From: Ruminococcaceae bacterium HV4-5-B5C
GTDB lineage: Bacteria > Bacillota > Clostridia > Oscillospirales > Acutalibacteraceae
Assembly: GCA_900184925.1 (NCBI GenBank)
Contig: FXYJ02000003.1
Coordinates: forward strand, 310,001-374,000
Length of the DNA: 64,000 nucleotides
Direction: 5' to 3'
The notes beneath the pieces are model-generated. The model saw only the letters and a list, made by a program, of their open reading frames with translations, did not search any database and was not told where the DNA came from. The translations under genes and the position numbers were made by a program. Positions 26,001-34,239 of this stretch are shown here, in pieces (the first letter of the stretch is position 1; every line of letters starts with the position of its first letter).

Positions 26001-26998
26001 TTGGGTTTCCTCCGGCCGTATTGGGCGACGTTGACCTGTTTGTCAATCGGGTATTGCATCCACTCGCTCCAGTATGACGGGTTTTCACGGTGCAGTTTTT
26101 GCGAGTGCTTTGCAAGGGCCTTTTTTTCTTCTTCCGATATCCGGTTGAACTTCGTTAAGCTGTCGCGTTCCGTATCCGTCAGCGGAGCAGGTTGCTTGCG
26201 GCCCCGCATGCCGCCGTCTTTGCAGAGGTATTTCGCTTCCAGATCCACGCCGCAGGGCGTCGGATTATTGGTGAATTGAAGGCTTTCACCGGTAAAATAA
26301 AGGTACGGCTCGTTTTCCTTGAGCCACGACAGATAAGAAACGTACTGCTTTTGTCTGTCGGGGAAGGAACTCGACGGCATTTCCTGCGGCAAATGAAGAA
26401 GCGTGTGTGCCAAATCAACATCTTTTGCAACAGGCGAGCGGAGATACCCGGCAATAAGACGCAGAGCATTTGCATCATGCGTCTGGAAGCAGGCCCAGAC
26501 TAAGTCGTGAATGTAGTGTCCTCTTTGATTGCGCTTGAATATCATGTTCGTCATAACCGGCAAAATTGTTTTTTCATGATGGGTTTTCATTAAAACCGAT
26601 GCAACGATATCAAGGACCTGATCAAAGTCATTGTTCAGGCCGTCGTCGGCTGCACCGGTATTGAACATCCATAACAAAACATGGTGAACTTCTTCGCTGT
26701 TCAAAGAAATCATGCGGTCGGCGCTTTCGGACGTGCCCTTATTGTCCAGTATTTTTTTGCAGAGGCTTAAGGCAATCCGGTTACGTTCGCTGAGTTCTTC
26801 CTTCAAATTCAGTTCTTCAATTTCAGGCTGAAGAATAAACAGAGAAGCAAAAAACAGACTGCCGTCATTCACAAGCCGAACGGCGTTCTGTTTATGCTCC
26901 TTTCCCAATCTGCCAAACATGCTTTTGCAGGCGTCGACTCCCTGCGATCGCCGGATACGGTCCAAACTGTTTCCCATGCTGTTATAACCCGAATTCAT
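25997..26998 (-). CDS. Unrecognised protein co-translated with tgl
   Basis: The 333-residue protein has no signal peptide or membrane segment. The first 220 residues look all-helical, possibly HEAT-like. The C-terminal 100 residues are rich in Lys, Gln, Glu and Arg (KQPAPLTDTERDSLTKF, then EEEKKALAKHSQKLH), which would suit a transglutaminase substrate. AAGGAGGCG precedes its ATG, and it overlaps tgl by four bases, so the two are translated together. I do not recognise the family. A spore-coat substrate or Tgl partner is an inference from position and composition. Confidence 0.75.
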   Translation of the reverse strand: MNSGYNSMGNSLDRIRRSQGVDACKSMFGRLGKEHKQNAVRLVNDGSLFFASLFILQPEIEELNLKEELSERNRIALSLCKKILDNKGTSESADRMISLNSEEVHHVLLWMFNTGAADDGLNNDFDQVLDIVASVLMKTHHEKTILPVMTNMIFKRNQRGHYIHDLVWACFQTHDANALRLIAGYLRSPVAKDVDLAHTLLHLPQEMPSSSFPDRQKQYVSYLSWLKENEPYLYFTGESLQFTNNPTPCGVDLEAKYLCKDGGMRGRKQPAPLTDTERDSLTKFNRISEEEKKALAKHSQKLHRENPSYWSEWMQYPIDKQVNVAQYGRRKPK

Positions 26999-27180
26999 TC
27001 AATCGCCTCCTTCTTTCATTAATTGCTGAAAGGACTTCAATCCATCATATTGGAAAAGGTCGGATTTGTTTCTCATATTTCTGATCAAGGTGAAACCGGT
27101 AATCCACCGTGCACGCAGAAACTGTTGAAATTTTCCGGATTACTCTTGAAAGGCTTAGCATCCAGGAGAAAGACAGACGC

Positions 27181-27215
27181 AAAAAGGCCCCCGGAAATCT
27201 CGGAATTTCCGGGAG
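27181..27215 (-). terminator. Intrinsic terminator of the secreted-protein pair
   Basis: CCCGGAAAT pairs with ATTTCCGGG (27190-27198, 27205-27213). On the minus strand it is followed by GGCCTTTTT. It ends the leftward unit at 27285. Confidence 0.8.
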
Positions 27216-27284
27216 CTCTTTGAAAATGATGAAACAGCATGGAAGGTTTGGGTCACCGCTCTGCGGGGAGACCGGATTTTCGCG

Positions 27285-27917
27285 TCAATATGCTGTGGAG
27301 GATGACGCGGAAGAAGAGCCTTTGTTTGCGGAGAGCAGGGAATTCATCTGCTGAAGGATGCCGTTGATCTGCGCAAGCTTCTGGTTGCGCAAAGACTGGA
27401 TGGAGTACAGTTTCTGGAAATTTGCTTCAAGCGTTGCGTCGTCCTTGTTTTTGACCGCAGTTTTATTTTGTTCGTTAATCGCCTGAATCTGGCCCTTTGT
27501 TGCGCTGATATCGGCCCAAATACTGCTGATCTGCTGATTGTCTGCTTTTAAAGCGGCAAGGGTGTCTTTCGGCAGGGCGGAACCGCTTTCCTTTATGGCT
27601 TTCACTGCATTTTCTATGGAAAGACGGAGGGTTTTATTCTCATCCATAATCTGAAGATTCTTGTCCTGATTGTTGAGAACATTGATGCGGTCCTGCATGA
27701 GTGCCTGTTTGAAAGAGTTTAGCTGGGGCAGCTTTGAAGTGTCATTTGAGATTTTTGTCTGGTTTTTCTGCTCGGATTGCTCGATCTTCTGCTGTTGCTG
27801 CTGAATCCGGGCAATCCGGTCGTCAATCTTTGAGGTGTTAGTGGTTGCGGCAAATGCATTGATTCCAACGGTAGCCGCCGCCATTGTCACGGCAAGGAAA
27901 CTGATGATTTTTTTCAT
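27285..27917 (-). CDS. Secreted coiled-coil protein
   Basis: The 210-residue product has a signal peptide (MKKIISFLAVTMAAATVGINAFA). A Gln/Asn/Lys-rich helical region with heptad character (IARIQQQQQKIEQSEQKN, SIQSLRNQKLAQINGILQQ) follows, then a Ser-rich end. I do not recognise the family; it resembles extracytoplasmic coiled-coil stress proteins. The ATG at 27917 has AAAGGTG at the right distance; a GTG at 27926 is the alternative. It follows the lipoprotein gene closely and both diverge from a two-component system. Confidence 0.75.
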   Translation of the reverse strand: MKKIISFLAVTMAAATVGINAFAATTNTSKIDDRIARIQQQQQKIEQSEQKNQTKISNDTSKLPQLNSFKQALMQDRINVLNNQDKNLQIMDENKTLRLSIENAVKAIKESGSALPKDTLAALKADNQQISSIWADISATKGQIQAINEQNKTAVKNKDDATLEANFQKLYSIQSLRNQKLAQINGILQQMNSLLSANKGSSSASSSTAY

Positions 27918-27953
27918 GGAGATCACCTTTCTTTCGATGAATCGGGGGTTCTG

Positions 27954-28238
27954 TCAATTGTCCGGAATGGTAAGGTCCGAACTGGTCGCCTTGTCAAGAC
28001 TGTCTGCGGAATCACCGATCCTGTTGAGGTTATTCAGAATGTTCTGAAGATCCTCATTTTGAGTAGTGGAGGAGGCGATACCGGACGCGGCAGCGGCGTC
28101 ACCCGGGGAAACAGCCGACGAAGCACTGGATTGGGAGGCCGGGGGGAGCTGTTTCTGCCCCAACGCCTTATGCGTACAGGCCGTCAGTGCTCCAAGCAAA
28201 AGGAGAAGGAAAAGAACCGGCAGAATCTTTTTTTTCAT
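27954..28238 (-). CDS. Small lipoprotein
   Basis: The 94-residue product starts with a lipoprotein signal sequence, lipobox LTAC (C21). A low-complexity Ser/Ala/Gly/Gln linker and a short helical end (NILNNLNRIGDSADSLDKA) follow. No domain is recognised. AGGAGGTGA precedes the ATG. It is the first gene of the leftward unit and lies opposite the response regulator gene. Confidence 0.75.
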   Translation of the reverse strand: MKKKILPVLFLLLLLGALTACTHKALGQKQLPPASQSSASSAVSPGDAAAASGIASSTTQNEDLQNILNNLNRIGDSADSLDKATSSDLTIPDN

Positions 28239-28320
28239 TCAGTCACCTCCTGTGCCTTTATCGTAACCTGTTTCCCTGTTGCAAAGCAACGGAGAAACTG
28301 TGGCAAAGTTGTAGCATTGC

Positions 28321-28349
28321 TTTTCACGGAGGCAAAAATGGGCTACAAT
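28321..28349 (+). promoter_or_regulatory. Promoter of the two-component system
   Basis: TTTTCA (28321-28326), 17-base spacer and TACAAT (28344-28349) lie 18 bases before the response regulator start. The weak -35 suggests help from an activator. Confidence 0.55.
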
Positions 28350-28366
28350 AACGGAGGGTGATAATC

Positions 28367-29068
28367 ATGAAACGGACGGTATACCTTGCGGACGATGAAG
28401 AAAATATCCGTAACATCATGCAGCTTTTCCTGACAAACGGCGGCTATGAGGTGAGTGTCTTTTCAACCGGCGACGACCTGCTCCGTACGTTTCTGGAAAA
28501 GCCCTGCGATCTCGTGATTCTGGACGTCATGATGCCGGGAACAGACGGGTTGTCGCTGTGCACCCGGATCAGGCAGAGCAGCAATGCTTTTATTATCATC
28601 GTTTCCGCCAGAGACAGTGAGTTGGACCGCATTGCCGGAATCACGCTTGGTTCCGATGACTATCTGACCAAGCCGTTTTCTCCCATGGAGCTGGTGGCGC
28701 GCGCGAATGCCCTGTTCCGCCGTGCGGAGTTACTTCGTTCCGGAAACTCGGAACAGTTATCGCTGGGGAATTTTCAGCTGGACTGTTCCAACCGGGTCGC
28801 GAAAGTGGACGGCCGTGTTTTGGAGCTGACCCCAACGGAGTACGAACTGATGGTTTATTTCCTGAAAAACAGCGGCCGTGCCGTGTCCCGTGAGGAACTT
28901 CTCAAAAATGTCTGGAAATTTGATTTCGAAGCCGATACGAGAGCGACGGACGACGTCATGAAACGCCTGCGCCGCAAACTGGAAGCTTCGGGCGCAAATT
29001 TAAAAATCGAATCGGTGTGGGGATTTGGATTCCGCCTGACGGAAGAGGAAAAACATGAAAACTCTTAA
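28367..29068 (+). CDS. OmpR-family response regulator
   Basis: The 233-residue protein has a receiver domain with the acidic pair D9/D10, phospho-acceptor D53 (LVILDVMMPG) and K102-region TKPF. A C-terminal winged helix (LTPTEYELMVYFLKNSG...WGFGFRL) follows. The ATG at 28367 follows GGAGGGTG; the GTG at 28358 is in frame but less likely. Its 3' end overlaps the kinase start by 14 bases. It likely controls the divergent lipoprotein and coiled-coil genes. Confidence 0.93.
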   Translation: MKRTVYLADDEENIRNIMQLFLTNGGYEVSVFSTGDDLLRTFLEKPCDLVILDVMMPGTDGLSLCTRIRQSSNAFIIIVSARDSELDRIAGITLGSDDYLTKPFSPMELVARANALFRRAELLRSGNSEQLSLGNFQLDCSNRVAKVDGRVLELTPTEYELMVYFLKNSGRAVSREELLKNVWKFDFEADTRATDDVMKRLRRKLEASGANLKIESVWGFGFRLTEEEKHENS

Positions 29069-30464
29069 AAGGGAAATCTTAACGCCCATGATTCTTCTGA
29101 TCGTGCTGGTGCCGGCGGTAACTTTGCTCTTTTTTAACGTCGGCATGCGAATCTATGTGCAGAAGACGGACCGTGACGAACTGAAAGAGGCGATGCTGCC
29201 GATCGAAACGCTCGCCCGGCAGGAACTTTCCGACAGCTCGGGAACGCTGACGGAGAGCCGGCTGGAAAACGCCGCTGCAAAGCTGACCGAAGCCGTGCAG
29301 TCTTCCAACCTCACCGGGGGCCGGCTTTTAATCTATAACAACCGTGACAGGCTGGTTTATCCCAAAACATTGCCGAACGGATTTGTTACTTCCGGCCTTG
29401 CCAAAAAAATCGCGGCCCGCCTGACTTTTACCAATCAGGAAGGCCGTGTGGAGCAAATCAAAGGGGAGAATCGGACGTATCTGATGACGTCGTATGTCCT
29501 GTCGGGAAATGCGGGAAATCAACTGGTTCTTGTTCTGGTGAGTGAGCAGGGAGCCACAAACAGGCTGTTCCGCATGATTAATTTGATCCTTCTGACCATC
29601 ATGCTGGTCGGCATCGGCATCGGCGTTCTGGTGACGGGACGGATTTCGGCGCGGGTATCGGCACATGTGGAACAGGCCTGCACGGCAACGGAGCACATTG
29701 GGCGGGGGGACTTTTCGTACCCGAAATGGGAAGAGACAAACATCACAGAATTTCATCAGCTTTCTCAGAGCATCCTGCGCATGTCGGAGCGTCTGCAGGC
29801 TTCGGATCGTTCGCAGCGCGATTTTTTGCAAAACGCATCCCATGAACTCCGCACGCCGCTGATGTCAATTCAGGGGTATGCCGAAGGCATCATGAACGGA
29901 ATTGTACCGGATGTAAAAAAAGCCGCAGGCATTATCAACAGCGAGAGTCTAAGGCTCAATGACCTTGTGAAAGAGCTGCTGATGCTTTCCCGGATCGAAA
30001 GCCGCACTGCGGAGCAGAAGCCGGCCAGACTGGATCTCTGCGAACTGCTGCCGGAGTTTGTGCAGCGTCTGGGCGGCATTGAGATGATGCAGAAGAAGAA
30101 AATCTCACTTTCTCTGCCGCAGCAGCCTGCCATCGTGACGGCCGATGAGGAATTGCTGGGCTGTTCGGTAATGAACATCATCTCCAACTGCATGCGTTAC
30201 GCGAAGGCACAAATTGACGTTTCACTTTTTTTGCAGCATGCGGCTGTTGTAATCCGAATTCAGGATGACGGCCCCGGAATTTCGGAAGAGGATCTGCCGC
30301 ACCTGTTCGAACGCTTCTACAAGGGAAAAGGAGGAAACTTCGGTCTCGGCCTCGCAATTTCAAAATCGGCTGTTCAGTCGCTTGGCGGAGAGATCAGGGC
30401 GTATAACGGAGAAACGGGAGCGGTTTTTGAAATCACGCTGCCGTATCAACAGGACGGACTTTAA
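29055..30464 (+). CDS. Sensor histidine kinase with HAMP domain
   Basis: The 469-residue kinase has a first membrane helix at residues 10-32 and an extracytoplasmic sensor region of about 140 residues. A second helix (LILLTIMLVGIGIGVLVTG) and a HAMP region follow. The HisKA phospho-acceptor is NASHELRTPL. The ATPase has N-box SNCMRYA, G1 DDGPGI, F-box LFERFYKG and G2 GLGLAI. It is co-transcribed with the response regulator. The signal is unknown. Confidence 0.94.
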   Translation: MKTLKREILTPMILLIVLVPAVTLLFFNVGMRIYVQKTDRDELKEAMLPIETLARQELSDSSGTLTESRLENAAAKLTEAVQSSNLTGGRLLIYNNRDRLVYPKTLPNGFVTSGLAKKIAARLTFTNQEGRVEQIKGENRTYLMTSYVLSGNAGNQLVLVLVSEQGATNRLFRMINLILLTIMLVGIGIGVLVTGRISARVSAHVEQACTATEHIGRGDFSYPKWEETNITEFHQLSQSILRMSERLQASDRSQRDFLQNASHELRTPLMSIQGYAEGIMNGIVPDVKKAAGIINSESLRLNDLVKELLMLSRIESRTAEQKPARLDLCELLPEFVQRLGGIEMMQKKKISLSLPQQPAIVTADEELLGCSVMNIISNCMRYAKAQIDVSLFLQHAAVVIRIQDDGPGISEEDLPHLFERFYKGKGGNFGLGLAISKSAVQSLGGEIRAYNGETGAVFEITLPYQQDGL

Positions 30465-30623
30465 CGGAAGCACCTTTTGGCGGAACGTTTGATGATAGAC
30501 GGTGCCTGAAAGTCAAATGCCGGCACATCCCTTCCGGACGAACCGACTGTCTGTCATATAACAGGGGTTCTGCGGTGCCCCCCAAAAAAACACCGTAAAA
30601 ACATAAGAGGGAGAAGTGAAAAA

Positions 30624-31217
30624 ATGGCAAAGCTACTTTATCAGGGGCATGGAAGCTACCGGATTACGACGAATGAAAACCTTGTGATTTATGTTGACCC
30701 CTATGTGGGAAAAGGATATGACATTCCCGCTGATCTGGTGTTGGTTTCTCATGAGCATTCGGACCACAACCATGTTGAACTGGTTCAGCTGAAAAGTCAG
30801 GGGAAAATCTACAGAAGCCGCGATCTGCTGCGCGATGGCAATTATCGGTCGGTTGTTTATCAGAATGTAAAGGTTGCGGCGGTGCCTGCCTATAACAAAA
30901 ATCATTCGAAGGATGAGTGCGTCGGGTTTCTGATTTCAGTCGATCAGTTGAAAATCTATGCTGCGGGCGATACTTCCGAAACGGGATATATGTCGGAGCA
31001 ACTGGCGAAGGAAGCCGTCGATTATGCACTTCTGCCCATAGACGGGGTCTATAACATGGACCCGGAAGAAGCTTCCCGGTGTGCAAAAATAATAGGTGCA
31101 AGGCATAGCATTCCCATTCATATGAAGCCAGGAGAATTATTTGATGAAAATCAGGCGAAGGCTTTTCATGCGGATGGAAAAATGGTCTTGGAACCCGGCA
31201 TGGAAATTAATCTGTAA
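30624..31217 (+). CDS. Metallo-beta-lactamase-fold hydrolase
   Basis: The 197-residue protein has the MBL motif HEHSDH at residues 43-48, preceded by VIYVDPY. Later ligands are in AAGDTSETGY and PIHMKPGE. It belongs to the UlaG-like/YtkL group of small Zn-dependent hydrolases whose substrates are mostly unknown. It stands alone 160 bases after the sensor kinase, with GGGAGAAG before the ATG. That gap shows only a small C/A-rich repeat. Confidence 0.88.
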   Translation: MAKLLYQGHGSYRITTNENLVIYVDPYVGKGYDIPADLVLVSHEHSDHNHVELVQLKSQGKIYRSRDLLRDGNYRSVVYQNVKVAAVPAYNKNHSKDECVGFLISVDQLKIYAAGDTSETGYMSEQLAKEAVDYALLPIDGVYNMDPEEASRCAKIIGARHSIPIHMKPGELFDENQAKAFHADGKMVLEPGMEINL

Positions 31218-31225
31218 AACGCTTT

Positions 31226-31259
31226 CGGGCGCAGCAGCTTTATCAAGCTGCTGCGCCCG
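31226..31259 (+). terminator. Hairpin after the MBL-fold gene
   Basis: A perfect 15-bp stem (31226-31240 with 31245-31259, loop TATC). There is no T-run directly after it; a T7 run comes about 15 bases later. It probably terminates the hydrolase gene or stabilises its 3' end. Confidence 0.6.
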
Positions 31260-31364
31260 TGTGGAATAGAATGGTTTTTTTAGGCTGATCCTCCACACAG
31301 ATTACTGGGGCTAAACTTCTCCCTTCGGAAGGTTATTACCACGCAAAAGAGGGGGAAGGCTTAT

Positions 31365-31820
31365 TCACCGATTTGAGATAATTTCCTTCGGACGGTACCG
31401 CATTACAAAGGTCAGCGGAACCGGCGAAGAGAGAAGAGCCAGAAGGACACCGGAGACGTACAGAGCCGCCAGATCTTTGCTGCCGACCTCGACATGAATT
31501 TCCGCAGCCGATGTCTGCGCTTTTTCTTTTTGATTGTCCCATCCCGCGTCGGCGGCCTGCGTCTGGGCGGAGTACAGAGTGCTGCCGATCTGCTGTGCGG
31601 CAAGCCGCCCGGTGAAAACAGACAGGCTGAACGCAAGGAGAACAGACACCAGAATTTCCAGCATCATCTGGGCAATGATGCGGCGCCTTCTTTCGCCCAT
31701 GGAAAGCAGAACCCCGATTTCGAAGCTCCTTCCTCTGAGGTTCAGCATGACAATGAGGAAAAGAATTACCGCGCCTGCAATTAAGACCACGGTAACCATG
31801 AGAACGGAGATTGTGAAAAT
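31365..31820 (-). pseudogene. 5'-truncated FtsX-type ABC permease
   Basis: The minus-strand frame encodes the C-terminal FtsX domain of an ABC permease. It contains the helix VTVVLIAGAVILFLIVML, the coupling segment RGRSFEIGVLLSMGERRRR, two more helices and a conserved end. Homology-like coding continues upstream of the ATG at 31799 for about seven codons, then meets a stop at 31821-31823. The first helix and extracellular domain are missing, as is any partner ATPase. The break near 31820 marks a recombination or deletion point. Confidence 0.75.
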
Positions 31821-32191
31821 TCAGGGGAATTATATGATGCTTCGATTTCCGAAAGATTAAAAACTTTTGCTGTTGAACCGATTTATGTTCCATTTTATGG
31901 ACAAAGCGGCAGGACGATTTTGCTGTATTTCTGGATTGATTTACTGAATATTAGTTCTCAACTATAAAATTAAAATGGTGGCTGCTACTTGTTTATTGTT
32001 CTCATGAGGCAGAAAAACTTGCCGCAGTTCGGCTGACAGGTGAAGCGAAGATTCTGCCGACAAGAGCGATATATCAAAAAGCAGCAGAAAAAATTGTGCA
32101 AAATCATGTACAAAAGCGTGTTGACTATTGTCGATATTTTGCCTATAATAACGTTGAGAGCTATGTGTACCGATACCGTTTACCGATTTAG
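31821..32191 (+). pseudogene. AT-rich decayed coding remnants
   Basis: This stretch is visibly poorer in G+C than its neighbours. Two plus-strand frames look coding but have no start and are shifted relative to each other. One ends at 31967 with LYFWIDLLNISSQL. The other ends at 32191 with VDYCRYFAYNN then YRYRLPI. I do not recognise either. They may be pieces of one frameshifted gene of foreign origin that replaced the front half of the FtsX permease. The last 70 bases now carry the promoter of the LacI-type regulator. Confidence 0.4.
32121..32149 (+). promoter_or_regulatory. Sigma-A promoter of the catabolic operon
   Basis: TTGACT (32121-32126), 17-base spacer and perfect TATAAT (32144-32149). 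Transcription would start near 32156, giving a leader of about 90 bases that contains the operator-like repeat. Confidence 0.85.
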
Positions 32192-32200
32192 TGTATCGGT
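32169..32200 (+). promoter_or_regulatory. Operator-like repeat before the LacI-type regulator
   Basis: ACCGATAC and GTATCGGT form a perfect 8-bp inverted repeat spaced by 16 bases, with further ACCGNT half-sites between them (ACCGTTTACCGAT). The position just downstream of the transcription start fits roadblock repression by the regulator encoded next. Confidence 0.55.
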
Positions 32201-32246
32201 TTCTAAAATTACCGGATAATTTTAATAAAATGGGCGGGGTAAACAG

Positions 32247-33293
32247 ATGGAAGAGAGCAGTCGCAAAAAGCATGCCACAATTGCGCAAGTGGCTGACGCT
32301 GCCAGGGTTTCCAAGACGACCGTTTCAAGGTATTTAAACGGCAGATATGAGTTTATGTCGGAAGAGACAAAGGCTGAAATCAACCGGGTCATTCAGCAGC
32401 TGGACTATCACCCGAGCAATATTGCACGAAGCCTCAAAACCAGAAAAAGCCGTGTAATCGGGTGTATTATCGCAGACATAACAAGCCCCTTTTCGTCCGT
32501 CCTGATTAAAGGCATTAATGACGTATGTATTCAGAATGGCTATCAGGTTCTTTTTTCAAACACCGACAATCAGCCGGAGCGCGAACTGAACTGCATCTAC
32601 CGGCTGCTCAGTGATCAGGTGGAAGGGCTTATTATTAACTCGACGGGATTTAATGATGATTATTTGATTGACCTTCATAAAAAAGGAGTCCCGATCGTTC
32701 TGGCAGACCGCTGCCTTCGTACCAACCGTGTAATTGATACGGTGACAACGGAGAATTATGGCCCGGTATATTCCTGTATGCAGCGCCTGTATGCCAACGG
32801 CTTTGAAAAGGTCGCTTTCTTCACACAGGGCAACGGAAAAATCAGCAGCCGTCTGGTTCGCTACAGAGGATTTCTGGATGCGTCCCGGGAGATTTTTAAT
32901 GAAGACGGGGAGAAAAACACCTTTCTGGTCGATACGGATGATCCTTCCGTCTGCTCCCGCTCCCTGCGCACCTTCGTTGAATCCAACCGCGGAAAGCGTC
33001 TGGCGGTCTTCTGCGTGAACGGCGTTTGTCTCTTGAATGTGCTGCTGGGGATGCAGAAGGAAGATTACCCGATTTCACGCGAGCTTGGAATCTGCGGATA
33101 CGACGACTGGGGCTGGGCTTCGCTGATTCCGCCCGGAATTACAACCATCACGCAGGATTCCTACAAGGTTGGCAAGCTTTCGGCTGAGACACTGCTGGAC
33201 CGGATTTCGGGTAAGGCGGATCCCGAAGCGGTGTTGATTGAACTGCCGAACCAGCTGTATGTCCGCGGTTCTACAGAACTCGGGAATCTCTGA
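32247..33293 (+). CDS. LacI-family regulator (KdgR-like)
   Basis: The 348-residue protein has a LacI helix-turn-helix (TIAQVADAARVSKTTVSRYLNG, residues about 11-32) and hinge helix (NIARSLKTRKS). A periplasmic-binding-like sugar sensor follows (IGCIIADITSPFSS, LADRCLRTN, CGYDDWGWASLIPPGITTI). The sensor resembles KdgR-type regulators of sugar-acid pathways. It is the first gene of the catabolic block and probably represses it until an intermediate such as KDG binds. The ligand is inferred. Confidence 0.9.
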   Translation: MEESSRKKHATIAQVADAARVSKTTVSRYLNGRYEFMSEETKAEINRVIQQLDYHPSNIARSLKTRKSRVIGCIIADITSPFSSVLIKGINDVCIQNGYQVLFSNTDNQPERELNCIYRLLSDQVEGLIINSTGFNDDYLIDLHKKGVPIVLADRCLRTNRVIDTVTTENYGPVYSCMQRLYANGFEKVAFFTQGNGKISSRLVRYRGFLDASREIFNEDGEKNTFLVDTDDPSVCSRSLRTFVESNRGKRLAVFCVNGVCLLNVLLGMQKEDYPISRELGICGYDDWGWASLIPPGITTITQDSYKVGKLSAETLLDRISGKADPEAVLIELPNQLYVRGSTELGNL

Positions 33294-33366
33294 TCAGAAC
33301 TGTAAATGAAAACAATAATGGGAAGAAGGTCATTTTCGGTGCGATGGAAAGCGCCGGAAGATAACG

Positions 33367-34125
33367 ATGGAACAAAATCGCCTGATGGTCAATACTCTTT
33401 TCTTTCTGCCGGATTTGCAGAGCGGAATCGGACAGGCAGAGCTGCTGAACAGCGTTGCGGCCTGCGGAATCGGCTGTGTTGAAATACGCCGGGAATTTAT
33501 TCGCGACTTTGCGAAGGAATGCCGGGAAATCCGCGAAAAGGCGGAATTACTCAAACTGCAGTTGTACTATTCTGTTCCCGACACGCTTTATGACGGCGGG
33601 AAGCTGAAAAAGCAGGAAATTGAGCGCTATTTTTCTGAAGCTTCTGCGATGGGGAACACGAACGTTAAATTAAATATCGGGGACTATCATGATCACTTTC
33701 AGCAGGAGGATGCCGAGTATCTGAATGCACTGTGCAGCCGTTCCGGAATTACCCTGACGGTGGAAAATGACCAGACGGCAGAAAACGGGCGTCTGAAAAA
33801 GATACAGACATTTTTGGAGCGCGCTTCGGAACAGGGCAGTTCAATCGGGATGACGTTCGACATTGGCAACTGGCTTTGGCAGCAGGAGTCGCCGCTTTCG
33901 GCTGCCGAGGCTCTTTCCCGGTACACCGCCCAGATCCATCTGAAGGATGTGGCAACAGCGCCTGACGTACATACGGTTTTACTGGATGCAGGCGAAATCG
34001 ACTGGCGGCAAATTGTTCGAGAATTCTCTCCGGCGGTTCCCATCGCTCTGGAATATCCGTGTATGGAGAAAGGAAATTCCGCGGAGCATTGTCTTGCCGG
34101 AGAGGTCTATAAACTGCTGCACTAA
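33367..34125 (+). CDS. TIM-barrel sugar phosphate isomerase/epimerase-like protein
   Basis: The 252-residue protein has the AP endonuclease 2 / xylose isomerase-like TIM-barrel layout. Key acidic and His residues appear in LTVENDQT (metal Glu), GMTFDIGNWLW (Asp), IHLKDV (His) and ALEYPC (terminal Glu). These four match the usual metal ligands of sugar epimerases such as hydroxypyruvate isomerase or IolE-like enzymes. The substrate is not clear. It is the second gene of the operon, with GGAAG before the ATG. Confidence 0.82.
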   Translation: MEQNRLMVNTLFFLPDLQSGIGQAELLNSVAACGIGCVEIRREFIRDFAKECREIREKAELLKLQLYYSVPDTLYDGGKLKKQEIERYFSEASAMGNTNVKLNIGDYHDHFQQEDAEYLNALCSRSGITLTVENDQTAENGRLKKIQTFLERASEQGSSIGMTFDIGNWLWQQESPLSAAEALSRYTAQIHLKDVATAPDVHTVLLDAGEIDWRQIVREFSPAVPIALEYPCMEKGNSAEHCLAGEVYKLLH

Positions 34126-34239
34126 AAAGCAACAGTATTTTATGGGGAGGGAGGTAACAGATACAAGGCACATGGAAGTTTATGAAATGGTGTGTTCGAA
34201 AGAGTCATTCGTGTTGAAAATTTTGGAGGAGGTATTTCT

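Noticed and set aside
30555..30605. C6/A7 tract with GCGGTG and CACCGT flanks as a possible terminator of the sensor kinase
   Set aside because: Only a five- to six-bp stem with no T-run on the plus strand; too weak to call.
31336..31893. A 185-codon minus-strand frame in the permease remnant region
   Set aside because: It is in a different frame from the FtsX-like coding and reads as low-complexity Arg/Gly/Ser.
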